Shown piece by piece: positions 12,583 through 25,499 of a DNA stretch of 64,000 bases (the stretch's first letter is position 1; each line of letters starts with the position of its first letter). The notes beneath the pieces were generated by a model. The model worked only from the letters and a program-made list of their open reading frames with translations, made no database searches and was not told where the DNA came from. The stretch is from Apostichopus japonicus (taxonomy: Eukaryota; Echinodermata; Holothuroidea; Aspidochirotida; Stichopodidae). The stretch lies in contig NC_092569.1 in the NCBI RefSeq assembly GCF_037975245.1, positions 23,565,668-23,629,667 of the forward strand, read 5' to 3'. The position numbers were made by a program, and so were the translations under genes.

Positions 12583-15500
12583 ATGAAGTCGAGTCTGCTT
12601 CATTGGCATTGCAATGTTACCATTCTGTTCCTTTTGTTGAATATAATCTCGTTCGGTGGCTGCATGGTCAACGAAACGATTTGCCTACAGCAGTGGGACT
12701 GCAAATGGCGAACTGACTTTCCATATACCCGCACGGAGGGGCAATGTTCATACCTTCTGCCCGGATATTACCCTATAGACGGCCCCTCTTCTTCAGCCCC
12801 GGAAGGAAGCAGATGTAATTTAAATGTCGATTGCAAAAGGGGAGACGTTAACTCCACTGAGATGTTCGAATGTATACAGGTCCTTACTTCACAGTCGCTT
12901 GTGGAATCTCTGCGTCTTTACCGTTGTAACAATTTGGAACTTAAAAATGGAGATCTCGAGTTTTTAACATCTATGATAGAATTTAATATATCATACACTG
13001 TCATAAAGGAGATGCAAGATGAAGTATTTTACAAAACAACCAACCTTGTTACCGTAGACGTCTATCAGGACTACGAAGCAGGAGTTAGCATATCGGAATA
13101 TCCCCGGGCATTTATAGGTCCTGTGCCTCAAAGCACGAGCGAAATTAGCAACACTTTCCTGCCAAATTTGAGACATTTGATACTTTCTAGTTTTAATTTT
13201 TCAACGGGGATTCCAGAGAATGCTTTTCAACACCTTGGTGCTTTGGAAACTTTAGAATTTGAGTTTGTTACCCTCCAAAACAGCGATTTTCAAAGTATGC
13301 GAAATTTGACAGAACTTGCACACCTTAAAATTTACGACAGTCAAAATATAGACTTGCTGCCACCACGTATCTCGACTTTCATGCCAAATCTCCAACATTT
13401 TGAAATCTCTATGACTAATATTTCTAATATAACTGTTCAACAGTTAGAATCATTCCATAAGCTGGAAACACTCATATTGGACAATAACTTGCTTGTAGAT
13501 ATTGACTTGTTGGCATTTCAACATTTGACAAATCTGAGGAGTCTATCTTTAGCTGGAAACCGACAACTACAAATAATTCCTTTCTTTGACAGACTAACCC
13601 AACTTGAAAAACTTGATCTCAGCAACTGTGCAGTATCTAATCTTTCTCTTGAAGTATTTTCAAATCTCAACAATTTAAAACATTTGAGTTTAAAGAAGAA
13701 CAAACTAAAGCAAATTCCACCCCTTTTCACGAAATTTCCAAGTATAACCGGATCTATTACATTAAAAAAAGTTGAAATCGTTGATTTATCAGACAATGAG
13801 ATCAGTAGCATTATGGCGTACACATTCAGTAACTTAGAAAACCTGAAATCTATAGATTTGTATAAAAATTACATTACGGAAGTCCATTATATGACTTTTT
13901 TTAATTTAAAATCACTCGAAAAAGTGTCTCTGGAATTCAATGCCATTCAAAATATTCACAGAGACGCATTTTACGGAATAAGTACCTTGAAAAACTTGAA
14001 TTTAGAGGGTAATATGTTAACAAATTTCCCCAAGCTTTCAAATGTTAATTGGGAGGTTGACCATCATAACCTTCCACGAGATCCCTTTTCAACGGACATA
14101 CGGGGTAATCCACTCCAATGTAACTGTGACATGTTTAAGGATGTGTTTATTCGTGTTGGTCGAGACATATGGCAATTGCAATATTACTACGATATTATCT
14201 GGCCTGGCAATTACTTTTTGACAAACCAACTTTTCGTTCAAGCGAAATTTCTCGAATGCCAGACAGAACTATACGGCAAGAATAAAATAGACCTAATGCT
14301 ACATGATCCAGAGAGGTGGTTCTCCCATGTTTCGTCAATAGATTTATGTCCCCATCCTTGCCGGTGCCTCAGCCAATGTTCAAACGGTCATTTCTATGCT
14401 GTCTGCCGGCATGCTAATCTGACTTCAATACCAAACGGATTAGGATCGTGGGTCAATACTCTCTATCTTGAAGGAAATATGATTACCCAATTAGATTCGA
14501 CATCACTTTCCAATATGCCTGACCTTACCAACGTTGACTTGGGAGACAATCGAATTTCTTCCATAGAGGACGGCACCTTTCATAACTTGCATAGTTTACG
14601 CGAAGTATCTCTACGTGGTAATAACCTTACTGTGATTCGTTCCAATACGTTCAACATCTCCTCGTCTCAGTTGAAATACCTTGATATATCGTCAAACAAT
14701 ATTGCTGACATCGATCGTGACAGTTTTCTAAGCGTTTCTTCTTTGGAAGTTTTAAAACTTGACCAAAACAAATTAGAGACAATTTCTCAAGGAGTCTTTG
14801 ATAATCTACACAATTTATCGCTGTTAACGATTAGCGACAACCCATTCAACTGCACTTGTGATTTGCTGTATTTAACAGATTGGTATGTAAAAGTAGCGTT
14901 TGTTCCCGAAAGGAGTTTCTCTAGCGATATTGCAGAAATAGGATGTGCTCCATTTTTGAACGAAACTGAACTTTACGATTGGATGCAAGAGCAAACAGTG
15001 ACATGTAACCCGGTGATTCCCCCTTCTGACAGACCGAAACCAAGCTCGGTTATAGTTGTTCTTGTTGGGGTTTGTGCTGCTGCAATTACTTCACTTGTTT
15101 TAGGTTTCATCTACAAGTTTCGGTTGGAAATATTAGTCCTCATATACACAAAGACAGGTGTGAAAATATTTGACAGAAATGCTAGTAACGAAGAAGAAGA
15201 GAAAACATTTGACGCTTTTATATCTTTCAGTAGCATGGATAGGCAGTTTGTTCTAGAAGAATTCATCCCGAGACTGGAAAGTGGAGAAAACAAACGAAAA
15301 CTTTGTATTCATCATAGAGATTTCGTCGTAGGTGAATGTATCGCAACCAATATTATTAATGCTATAGAGAATAGTAACAAGATTTTAATACTGTGTTCTA
15401 AAAATTACTTGGAAAGTGAGTGGTGTTCTTATGAGTTTAAGACATCACACCATCAGGCATTGCGTGATCGCAGTCGTAGAATTGTTCTCATCATGATGGA

Positions 15501-15687
15501 AGATGTCAAGAAATCAACATTGGATAAGGAAATCAAAGCTTACATCTCAACTAATACTTATTTAGAAAAGAAAGATCCATTATTTTGGTCAAAACTACTA
15601 TATTCTGTTCCAGCAGCTAAGCGTGGCAATATCGACACATTGAAAGAAACGAATGCAAACAATGTCTCTTCTGAAACATGTGTTTAG
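12583..15687 (+). CDS. Toll-like receptor (Toll type, two cysteine clusters), single exon
   Basis: A 1034-aa type I membrane receptor that by family senses ligands through its ectodomain and signals through a cytoplasmic TIR. An in-frame TAG at 12559-12561 supports this ATG. Order: signal peptide (1-27); a cysteine-containing N-terminal cap; leucine-rich repeats (about 130-500); a first LRRCT starting NPLQCNCDMF (about 511); a second cap CPHPCRC (about 589); more LRRs; a second LRRCT starting NPFNCTCD (about 753); a membrane span (about 822-846); a TIR domain (about 870-1012). TIR box 1 is FDAFISF, box 2 is KLCIHHRDFVVGE and box 3 is FWSKLLY. The Val at the usual Pro of the BB loop also occurs, from memory, in Drosophila Toll. 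Two LRRCTs with an internal LRRNT mark the 'multiple cysteine cluster' class, a minority class in deuterostomes. No intron, stop or frameshift. Confidence 0.95.
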   Translation: MKSSLLHWHCNVTILFLLLNIISFGGCMVNETICLQQWDCKWRTDFPYTRTEGQCSYLLPGYYPIDGPSSSAPEGSRCNLNVDCKRGDVNSTEMFECIQVLTSQSLVESLRLYRCNNLELKNGDLEFLTSMIEFNISYTVIKEMQDEVFYKTTNLVTVDVYQDYEAGVSISEYPRAFIGPVPQSTSEISNTFLPNLRHLILSSFNFSTGIPENAFQHLGALETLEFEFVTLQNSDFQSMRNLTELAHLKIYDSQNIDLLPPRISTFMPNLQHFEISMTNISNITVQQLESFHKLETLILDNNLLVDIDLLAFQHLTNLRSLSLAGNRQLQIIPFFDRLTQLEKLDLSNCAVSNLSLEVFSNLNNLKHLSLKKNKLKQIPPLFTKFPSITGSITLKKVEIVDLSDNEISSIMAYTFSNLENLKSIDLYKNYITEVHYMTFFNLKSLEKVSLEFNAIQNIHRDAFYGISTLKNLNLEGNMLTNFPKLSNVNWEVDHHNLPRDPFSTDIRGNPLQCNCDMFKDVFIRVGRDIWQLQYYYDIIWPGNYFLTNQLFVQAKFLECQTELYGKNKIDLMLHDPERWFSHVSSIDLCPHPCRCLSQCSNGHFYAVCRHANLTSIPNGLGSWVNTLYLEGNMITQLDSTSLSNMPDLTNVDLGDNRISSIEDGTFHNLHSLREVSLRGNNLTVIRSNTFNISSSQLKYLDISSNNIADIDRDSFLSVSSLEVLKLDQNKLETISQGVFDNLHNLSLLTISDNPFNCTCDLLYLTDWYVKVAFVPERSFSSDIAEIGCAPFLNETELYDWMQEQTVTCNPVIPPSDRPKPSSVIVVLVGVCAAAITSLVLGFIYKFRLEILVLIYTKTGVKIFDRNASNEEEEKTFDAFISFSSMDRQFVLEEFIPRLESGENKRKLCIHHRDFVVGECIATNIINAIENSNKILILCSKNYLESEWCSYEFKTSHHQALRDRSRRIVLIMMEDVKKSTLDKEIKAYISTNTYLEKKDPLFWSKLLYSVPAAKRGNIDTLKETNANNVSSETCV

Positions 15688-15757
15688 ACCGATTATTGAG
15701 TATTTATCCCATTCAGATATGATATGAGAAGTGGGAAGAAAATGTCACCCATTATAA

Positions 15758-15833
15758 GGGCTGGGTGGCTCAGTTGGTAAACCGTAGGGCTTGTAAACCA
15801 GCCTAGGTCACTGGTTCAAATCCGATTCTAGCT
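15758..15833 (+). repeat. tRNA-like SINE head (Thr-like)
   Basis: Pol III A box TGGCTCAGTTGG and B box GGTTCAAATCC lie at tRNA spacing, with an anticodon-loop-like CTTGTAA (TGT, Thr-like). The acceptor stem does not pair well, so I call it tRNA-derived and not a tRNA gene. It ends in TTCTAGC like the copies at 25426 and 33985. Confidence 0.55.
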
Positions 15834-15856
15834 TCAACTATATCTGCTCATTTTAG

Positions 15857-16159
15857 CCGGTTCACACAGAGATTACAGTAACTACTGTAAATCTTAAAGT
15901 TTTGAACCAACGTTAACACTGGATTATGCTGACAAATCTGATAAATCTGTAGCTTGTGCTACTAGGTTTACTATAAGAACTGAAAATATGTGTAATCCCA
16001 ACGAATCCCAACAACTGGATTTGTTGGAATTACACATATCCTCAGTTCTTACTGTTATCCTAATAGCACATGCTACCGATTCATAGCACGATCCTGTCTT
16101 TACTTTGGTACAGAACTTAAAGATTTTTAGTAGTTACTGTGTTCTCTGTGTGTACCAGG
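15857..16159. mobile_element. 303-bp fold-back MITE, copy 1
   Basis: The ends are inverted: CCGGTTCACACAGAG on the left, and CTCTGTGTGTACCAGG on the right. Complementarity runs almost the full length, for example TAAGAACTGAAAATATG on the left against its near-complement around 16029-16050, so the element folds into one long hairpin. A second copy of the same length is at 32647-32949. No coding capacity. Confidence 0.8.
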
Positions 16160-19100
16160 TCCCCATTTCCATTGTATTATCCGTTGTTAATTCACTTGAC
16201 ATGTGTATAAAAATAGAAATATTCATGGAATGTAGATTGAATTTAGTTATAGTCTAACCACCATCGTGTATGGTGTTTCAGCTTTGCGTTCTCATTTGAC
16301 AAAACATAAAGGACTTATTAATGGCAGCAGGTTTCAGATTTCTTCCTTGTCAACCAAACCTGGATATGAATCAGATACAATATTTATGATAGGAATTTTA
16401 AACAATGGGAAGTGACGTAAAATTTAGAGAAACTGATTCGTTATCACATTTGTGGTAAGGAACCATATACGGCGCAATGTACATTTTAAAGTACTTTATC
16501 TGTTTATTATCGTTTTGTCTGCAATTTTGTCTAAACTTATCGAGTAGTGCTCAGAATGTTAAAGATAAGATATTCTATCACATTCCAACAAATGAAGGTA
16601 AATCAAATATTCAATAATTGTTCATGGACATTTCGTAGCTCCGACACGTTATTCATACCTTATAACCTAATCATATAATCTATATGATATTATTATTATA
16701 ATTATATATATATATATATAGCCTGATATGTCGAAATATAATATTTTATAAATATAAACTTTAGTAAATATGAATATACATGTTTATACGTTAACAGTGT
16801 ACAAACCTTTCATAAGTGGTTTCGTGTCAAACAGTTTTATGTTCATTCTCGGCTTTGATTGGTAAATGATTTAGTAGTCCTAGCCTAAGTCTAAGTTAAA
16901 GGAGATTGGCAAACCATAACAGATTGTTTCAAAGCGGATCAACTCCGTATCGTTTATCTCGATTTAAACAGCTAACCACATGTACATAATTCATGAAATT
17001 TACCATAAGATCCTGACCATCTTCCCACTGTAAAAAAAAACGCACTCTCAGGTTGAGCTGTAAGGTAGATCCAATTCATTTTTACGAACCATTTAAGCAG
17101 TGGTGTAGCTAGAGTGCGGGTAGGGGTAGGGTGGGGATGGGGTCGTCTATAGCAATATTCAGGGACGAAACGGGAACGCCTAAAAAGTTGCACATGCACA
17201 AAAAGGATATACACTGGCAACTGTAGTTAAACTAATGGAAATGATAGTAACATTTTGCATCTATATTTTGCATTTTGGCAAAAATTATGATATGGGAGAG
17301 TTCTTTCATCTTCTTAGAACGAGCCCCAACAGGAACGTCGGCAAAGTTGCATACCCATCCACCCCCACCCCCCCCCCCCTCACCTTGCCCCTCTAAATTC
17401 CAACCTGAAACAAAGGGTAGAACCTATAATGGTGTCATAAAAATAACATATCAATGTAAGTGCTAATTAATCTTAATTTCTCTAACTCTTTAAAAGGGGA
17501 CACATATTTTGCTTTGCCCCCTCACACCATGAAGACTGTCTACGCACCTGAGTGTAAGCTATATTCACGAGGAGATTGATATACTCCAACTAGACATTTA
17601 ATCTGGTCAAATTGGCTTTTTCCCTTTATGGATTGGTTGTGGTTTAATCGAATCACAGAAATTTATGTTCACGACGCATGTATTTTAATTTCATATTAAG
17701 TTTCATTTTAATTTATCAATCATGGATCTTTCTTTCACTTGTGAACGACATATAGTGCCAAAGGAATATTATAATTCAAACATACTATGCAACTGCTTTA
17801 ACATGTCATACCATGTGTTATATACAAAAGAAGAAAACCTATATTGTTAAACATACATTTTCTTCCTTCACTATCTTGAAGTGTAGGGTATGATTTGCCA
17901 TTTTACATCATTTACCACAGTTACCTCTTTTTTATTGTGGTTCCTAATGTTTCACCAACACATGTTTTAACTTAATGTTTACTACGTTGTCTAAATTGTT
18001 ATATTATTACAACATTAACAAATGGGGAGTTTGAGTTGCGGGTGAGGGGGGGGGTGGGGTTTGAAGTTGCTTAGGCTTTGTTGTGGTTTAGATTTTCTTG
18101 AAACATTACGTTGCAGTTGAATAATTCAAAATGGTGTCTAGATAAAAGAGATGGCGTCAGACGCAGAAACTAACCTATTCCCAACCGTTCAATCCATCGG
18201 CCCCCTCTGCCACCCCCACCCCCTTGTTCATCCACAAATGGTATACCATCGATATTAGCATTCTACATATTTCAATGTTGTCAGAACTACAAACAGAAAT
18301 ACGTATCTACTTTTAACACTGTGATGACGCTTTAGGAGTGAAGTGACCGTTACCAAAGGGGGTTTTATGCCAGATACTCTGTAGTATAATAGAGCGATAC
18401 AATTCAGTCTATAAGTAGACCTAAATTTGTAAGAATTGACTCAGAGGCAAGCACCGAATTCATCTCTCGAACTAGAGATAGTTTTGTTAGTGTATTGTGA
18501 GTATTGTGAGTGTATTGTAACTTGCCAGGAATTAAGTAGTCTAATGTCACGGTGCATAACTATTGCAATGTGTTTCTGTATGGAGCACACCAATTCCTTA
18601 CTTCTGTCGGCGTGAAAAGTGTTGAGGGTTTTGAGAGGAAGTGTCACGGCATGTTAAGTATCCGCTGGTAAATATAGACCTGACATAAACACTCATCTAT
18701 CGGTGAGTAACTGAACAGGAAACTCTCGCGGAAGAAGGTCTGTATGTCTTCCTACACCGCAAAGGAAATTGAGTAAGATAATGAACATTACAGAACTGAG
18801 ACATGACATCTGTCACGTATGATATATATCCATATAGGATACCACTGTTTCTATACTCGCAAAACGACTCGCATAAATGTCTTGTAAGCGTCATGTGCCT
18901 GGCTTGAAATTTATTCCCGTTCGAAGTTGTTGACTCAATGTATGATAATGGATAATGAATTGACAGAACCTCATATCAGCAATGAGAGGGCGAAAATCCT
19001 TCATAAATGAACCACAAGGTACCGGTAACGTTTTAAACTTGCAATAGCCAACCACCCTATTTTAACGTTTTCAATGGAATACCTTCATTTCCCGTGTTAT

Positions 19101-20881
19101 ATATAAGTTATAGCTTAATGTACGATAGATCTCCCCGAGAGGGCCAACCAATTAATTTCTACAGGTTTGGAATGGGTTAAAATACTTTATTAATAGGAAT
19201 GCATTGGATACCGTGTTCGACGTGGGTAAACTTGTACGACCGATGTATAATTATACTAAACGTATACTTCAAATGTCCGGTAAAAATACTACAAGATTAC
19301 ATTTTCAATGCATACTATGGGACGTACACATTTTCGCCTGGATTATTTAAGAAACGAGAATAAAAAACAAATCGTGTGGTTCTACTCCCTTTCCAAGTGA
19401 TTCGCTAAACTCACATGACGTAACATCATCAGGATTGTACGAGCTCATTCTCAATTTAAGGGGTGGGGGTGGGTGGGGTGGTTGGCTTTGTAAATTGATT
19501 AAATTGTTTGGTTTTCGTACCGACGATCTCTCTTGGGTAACTTTTCATAGAAGATAGTATCATATACAGTTTACAACATAGGCTACCCCCAGTAACTTCG
19601 ATATTTTATTACTTGTCAATTATACATTTTAATCGTGGTAATGGAAAAGTTTGCATATTATTACCTTTTCAACTGTGTGGATAGATCCAATCGCTTCGAA
19701 TATATTTGTAGATACATATTTTGCGTGACTATCTGGACAAAACGTCTGCGTACCGTAAAAAAAAGTACTTATCCAGGTACCGCACTCAGCTCCTCCCGAT
19801 TCAGAAAATAGTGTTTTGACACTAAACAGTATAGCTATAAACAACATAGGTTTGATCAAGTATGAAAATCAGCAATGGAAATAGGAAGCGTGAGTCGCAC
19901 GTGGTCAATCCTTACGTTTTGTTTATGTTTTCTTATGCGATGCTTTATTGTTACCGTACCGTTATATGGTAATATATTACTGTAGGTATTTCCCGATGCT
20001 AGCACCCCCCCCCCCCACCCCAACACCCTCCTCCGAAAACCCATGTAACCGTTAACGAATTCTGGTTGCCTTATCGTAATAATACTCGACAGCAATGACG
20101 ACCTTATTGGCATGCTTGTTTCCATGATAAAGTGGTTGTCAAGTGTTTAATATGTAGTTTATGAACTCAAGCCGTCTACAAACATTTGATATAGTTTAAT
20201 TGTCCATTTGACAAGGTTTATGAACTTCCTTAGTTTTATAGTACTATAGAAATGTCAGCATTAATAATCATTAACAGTCTCTCATCAAACGTACAGGGCA
20301 TATAATGAATGATAAATTAAATGGAAATTATTATAATAGATGTCTGTGTATGACATACACAATTATATTTATTTAATGCCATGACGTCACTCAAGTGATC
20401 GTGAGGCACAGCCATGTTTACTTACACTATTAAAAAGAAGAATATTTTTCTTTATCAAAATTTCCAGTGGACGCAGATTTGACCCAGGGCTGTACCGCTG
20501 TGAATGCCTCACCCATGCACAATCCATTACAATCTAAAACAGAGTGAATTAAATTCATAATGACAATAACTTTTATCATAAACTATCATGTTATACACGC
20601 CCGACAGCTGCTTGTTAATTGGAAAATTCATAGCATATATTAACAAGTTTTGACATTGTAGTTTGGCACATATCTTTCTGGCTTCAGACTTGCAGTCGTT
20701 TCTCCAATTATCCTTCAAGTTTTGTTTAATTATGATGTGATTGCATATCCAAGGAATATGAAGTTTGTTATTAGCAAGTGGCTGATTTATTAAGAAAATA
20801 TCTGTGACAGTCATGAAGTGTATACGTCGCCTTCTTGACAGCATAGTTTTACAGCTTTATATCGGCCATTTGCATTACTTC
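16160..20881. other. intergenic, no gene seen
   Basis: 4.7 kb. Holds a (TA)n tract (about 16701-16720), C-rich runs (about 17358-17380 and 20007-20017) and G-rich runs (about 18045-18058 and 19459-19480). A run of short TATTGTGAG-type repeats sits at 18487-18518. No frame has a recognisable domain or convincing splice borders. Confidence 0.4.
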
Positions 20882-21844
20882 TATATACTGTGAACTCTTC
20901 AAGGGAGGAATGACCCTTTAAACATCTGAAGCACATCAATGAATTGGCTGGACTACTTATTCTAAGAAATCGTTTCATCAGGTACAACACAACATTCAAC
21001 AGAAATATATAAGAACTTACGAATCAAACGGCTACTTTGCATTACACTATTCTCAAGGACAAATGATGTAGAATGATATTCAAGGGTGCTCTGCTATTTG
21101 AATCTAAGAGAAAATGTTTTGGCTCAATTATCACAATTTACCATGTAACACAATGAAGTAGGATTAGGCTCGGATGAAGAGCCGACTTAATAATCTATTT
21201 ATTATAGTGTTAAAGGAGCATGATGGAGGTTTCACAAATTTTTAAGCTAAATATCTTGAAAAACGGAACAGCAATATATAAACATTACTAGCACTCATTT
21301 CTATTTGTGTCTTAGAATATGGCGTATGAAAATAAAATTAAAATTATGACTAAACATATATACAATATATACTGTGAACTCTTCAAGGGAGGAATGACCC
21401 TTTAAACATCTGAAGCACATCAATGAATTGGCTGGACTACTTATTCTAAGAAATCGTTTCATCAGGTACAACACAACATTCAACAGAAATATATAAGAAC
21501 TTACGAATCAAACGGCTACTTTGCATTACACTATTCTCAAGGACAAATGATGTAGCATGATATTCAAGGGTGCTCTGCTATTTGAATCTAAGAGAAAATG
21601 TTTTGGCTCAATTATCACAATTTACCATGTAACACAATGAAGTAGGATTAGGCTCGGATGAAGAGCCGACTTAATAATCTATTTATTATAGTGTTAAAGG
21701 AGCATGATGGAGGTTTCACAAATTTTCAAGCTAAATATCTTGAAAAACGGAACAGCAATATATAAACATTACTAGCACTCATTTCTATTTGTGTCTTAGA
21801 ATATGGTGTATGAAAATAAAATTAAAATTATGACTAAACATATA
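20882..21844. repeat. 484-bp recent tandem duplication
   Basis: Unit 1 (20882-21365) and unit 2 (21366-21844) are aligned end to end with a period of 484 bp. I count only three mismatches (21073/21557 A to C, one T/C near 21241/21725, one C/T near 21323/21807) plus a short linker, about 99% identity. The same minus-strand frame occurs in both but resembles nothing I recognise and is probably noncoding. Confidence 0.85.
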
Positions 21845-23808
21845 ACGTATGCATAAAACTAAGTTTGTAGCAACTGTGTTGGTACGTGTTCAGACATTAT
21901 CGTTATCTTCTTTTGATTTGAAGTTTAAATGGTGTGACATATCATAATTGGAGATATACAGAACTTTAGAAATGAATGATTAAAAATGGAGAGTGCCAGA
22001 GATTACTCGCCGGGAAGGTTGTTAGAGTGAGTGCTTGGTGGGGTTCCATGTCAATTGAACCACCAAAGCGCGATATTGAAGATGATGATATAAACGAACC
22101 CATCATAGCTAACACACGTTACGTGTTTGTTATATACCTGTAGGCTTGTAGGCTTACTCTTGCTGTAGTATCAACTGCATTTTGCGTAGTCTCGTTCAAG
22201 ACCTTACTCAACTTACGTAAAGCGAGGCATATACGCTGGTGCTGTTAAAGTTAGTCCTGCGCCCTCACATCCTCTGAAGTTAATACTGAGGGAAACTGGT
22301 AGTATCTATTCCGTTCCTCGGCACCTGATACTCATGGCTTTAGTACATTAACTACTGGTGCCACCTGTAACACGTGTTACCGTGTTACGAACAAGAAAAA
22401 GGAAAACTTACTGATACACTGTTGTGGGACATGGACAGTTGTTGCTGTTTAGTCCTTTCTTTGTTCTCGGCATGACGAACTGGAGTAATTTAAAGAGAGG
22501 TGTGAACTGGAATCAAGCGGTACGGTACCTCATTTACTTCATCCCGTAGGCCTTTTCATCTTCTTAGACTCCTTGTCCAGTCGCGCAGTTCTTTGTCTTA
22601 TATTCGAACAAGTGAACAGTTTTGCAGTTGTTACAGTGCCACTTGTAACACATGTTACCGTGTTACGAACACAAAGTAGTAATTACTGATGTACGGTTGT
22701 GGGACATGAACGGTAGTTGCTGTACCAGCTATGAGTATCGGATGTCCTAGAGGACTCGTCTTTCAACATATGACAATGATCACACAGTCACAGTCTCGAT
22801 GTAAAGGGGACTGGGGTTGAGAGTGAATCAATAAAGTAGTTTCGTTTTTCGTGCTCAGGTTCTTTCTTGGCTGACTTTTCTTTGGAATGCATAGCTCAAT
22901 GTAAATACGCCCTCGCTGAATAATTGAAGAACAATTGGATTATTTACCGTTAAGGACATAATCGAAATTCGTGTAGTAGGATATTAGCAACGTCTTGACC
23001 AATATTACGTCTTGAGTTGTGATGTTACTTGTATCACACTGACCAAGCCATGTATTTGGATCATACGCAGTCTAACAAAGTGGACATAAGGTAACTTAGT
23101 AATTATCATCTTATCAACTCTCTTATTCAGTTAATTCACTAATTAAATGCTAAGTTTCAGTTTGCCAGTTGATAATTTCAAGTGTTTGCCTAACTCAGCC
23201 GATTCTCAGGGCTCTATCGGTTAAAACTGGTAAAGGTGTGTACCAATTAATCAGTTAAATCTGATGTGTGTTATAATTCTTAACATGTGTTACATTTATG
23301 ACCAGTTACTACTGAGTAGGACTCACGAACTGAAAATACTAAACATACAATCCTATGAATAATGATTGACTAGACTAATCAGACTACTTTAAAGGTTTCG
23401 CCAATAATTTCGTCCAAACATATCATATGAAATATATCAGAATAAAATACAGGTTTAAAATCATTCGTCCTCTGATTCTGATGTTACCATCCAAATTTTA
23501 ACAAATATCTCTCTTCATAGATCGATATATCAAGTACATAGTTATAAAACAAAATATCTTTTACCCCCAAAAAGTGTAAATTTACAATGAAAATATGCTG
23601 ATGCCACCTCGTGTAACTTATTTCATAGATTCTCAAATTATCAGTCATTTTGCCCACATAAAAATCCTTTCCCAATGTACTAAACTTCCTGTATTACCTT
23701 GACATGAGATACGTTTCTTCTACAAGACACTTAAAATATCCTCTTATATATATACTTAGAACAACAGAAATCAAGGTAAAAGTTTCCTTAACAAATATAA
23801 CCTAGTTT
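21845..23808. other. intergenic, no gene seen
   Basis: About 2 kb without a supported gene. Contains the dispersed repeat pair at 22358-22723. It ends at the left border of duplicated unit A. Confidence 0.4.
22358..22723 (+). repeat. pair of diverged ~90-bp direct repeats
   Basis: Copy 1 (22358-22449) and copy 2 (22636-22723) share GTGCCAC.TGTAACAC.TG, TTACCGTGTTACGAAC, a TGTGGGACATG block and GTTGCTGT. A related fragment appears near 40316-40385. Confidence 0.5.
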
Positions 23809-25425
23809 GGGAGGAAATGAAGCCTTCACTCAACTCAGGACAGATCGTTTCCTCATTAATTCGTTCCGATTGCCTTTCAATTTCCTTTTTATGGAACACT
23901 GTCTCAATTAACCCAAGAGTTAACTTCTAAGAATATGCCGAGAGGTTTCCTGGATTTTAAAAAAAAATGTCTGAAACGCATAGATTCCTGAAAAGTTACG
24001 GTTGGTGTAATAAATGAATGGAATTAGGTGAAGGAGCAAAGTTTACTCAATAGGTACTCAAGGATCAGAGAGAGTGCAATCTGGGGTGTGAGAGGGTGTA
24101 GGGCGGCTTCGGTAGTTGTTTCTTGAGGAGACAAGTCAAGATAACCTAAACTCTCCCAACAATTTCGTGTAACAACTGTCTTAATTTCGTAATAAAAGGT
24201 AAATTTAAATAACAAAATGCCACTTTTCCATCATCAAAATGTATGGGGAAAGGTACTTTTCGTTACCAAACAAACAGCACTCCTAATGTATGGAAAGGGG
24301 TACTTTTTAGACTTTGCCGCTGTGAACTGGTGCAGGGCCAAAAGTAATCGAGTGTGTTGTCGTACACTGTGAAACGACAACGTACTGCATATTTCTTATA
24401 TGAAACTAAACCTCTAATAAAAATAAGATATTAAATAATTAAGTCTTCCCGTGTTAACAATTTATTCTAGCAATTTACGAATCAAATATATCATGACCTT
24501 AACACCAAATGTTTTTTTTTTTTTAAATTCTGAGATAAATGTTTCAACCTCGAGTCCATCTTTGTGTCAACAGAACATAAGTACGGTCTCATTTTAATTT
24601 AAGTCACTCTACATGCATTTGTTTCTATCAAATGTAATATTTAACAAACACTCATATACAATCCATAATACGTTTTCTTATATCAAAATTGTTAGCAATA
24701 GGTGTAGGTGGAACAAAATAATTGTACTAAACAAAATTGATAAAATGATATTTATGAAGTCATTGATCCTGAGGCAATATTTCCACAAAGTGAAAAAAAG
24801 ATCGTAGTCTTATTTGCTTCTACAATTTAATACGCAATCTTATATCCAAAATGGGCACGAGTTAAGGCCAGGCGAGAGGGGATAATAGGTGACCCAGGGC
24901 TCGGGGTCAATGAGGATATCCACGGGGACGAATTTGAAAATGGATCAAAGTTTATAAAAAATAATGTATGCTGATTGTCATAATATAATCTCGGGAATAT
25001 GATGGTGCAAGTAAACTAGCTGTAATTAAATCAGCGCGTTCCTCCGCTGGGGAATGAAGTTCGATTACAAAACAAACTATTAATATACTTATAAAACTAA
25101 ATGCATAACGGAAAACACTGCAATTTTAGATAACGATAAAGGGCAAATAATTTGTTATGTCTACTAGAAACGGGGTTCAAACAAGTGGCCACTGGGTTAC
25201 AAGCACATCGCTTCACAAATTCAGCTATCCAGCCATTAGATGGTGACTCCCTAATATAGCATGATATATTTAAACAGAATTTCTAATGTAATATCTCCCC
25301 TGCATCTTTTCGCATGAATCCGACAGAAACTTAGGCGTGATCCCTTGTTAAACGGTAGCAACATACTGTGGCTTCTGACTTGCACCCACATCTAAGAACT
25401 GGCTGTAGGGATCTCAAACAACTAA

Positions 25426-25499
25426 GAGTTGAATAGCCCAGTTGGTATTGCGCTGTGTCTGTTACCCAAACGCCACTGGTTCGAAGCCAGTTCTAGCAA
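25426..25499 (+). repeat. tRNA-like SINE head (Asn-like), unit A
   Basis: A box TAGCCCAGTTGG and B box GGTTCGAAGCC at tRNA spacing, with an anticodon-loop-like CTGTTAC (GTT, Asn-like). Stem pairing is imperfect and the sequence ends in TTCTAGCA followed by A-rich DNA. It belongs to the duplicated segment and matches 33985-34058. Confidence 0.55.

Noticed and set aside
25426-25499. Functional tRNA-Asn gene
   Set aside because: Pol III boxes are good but the acceptor and anticodon stems pair poorly, and it is embedded in a SINE-like context.
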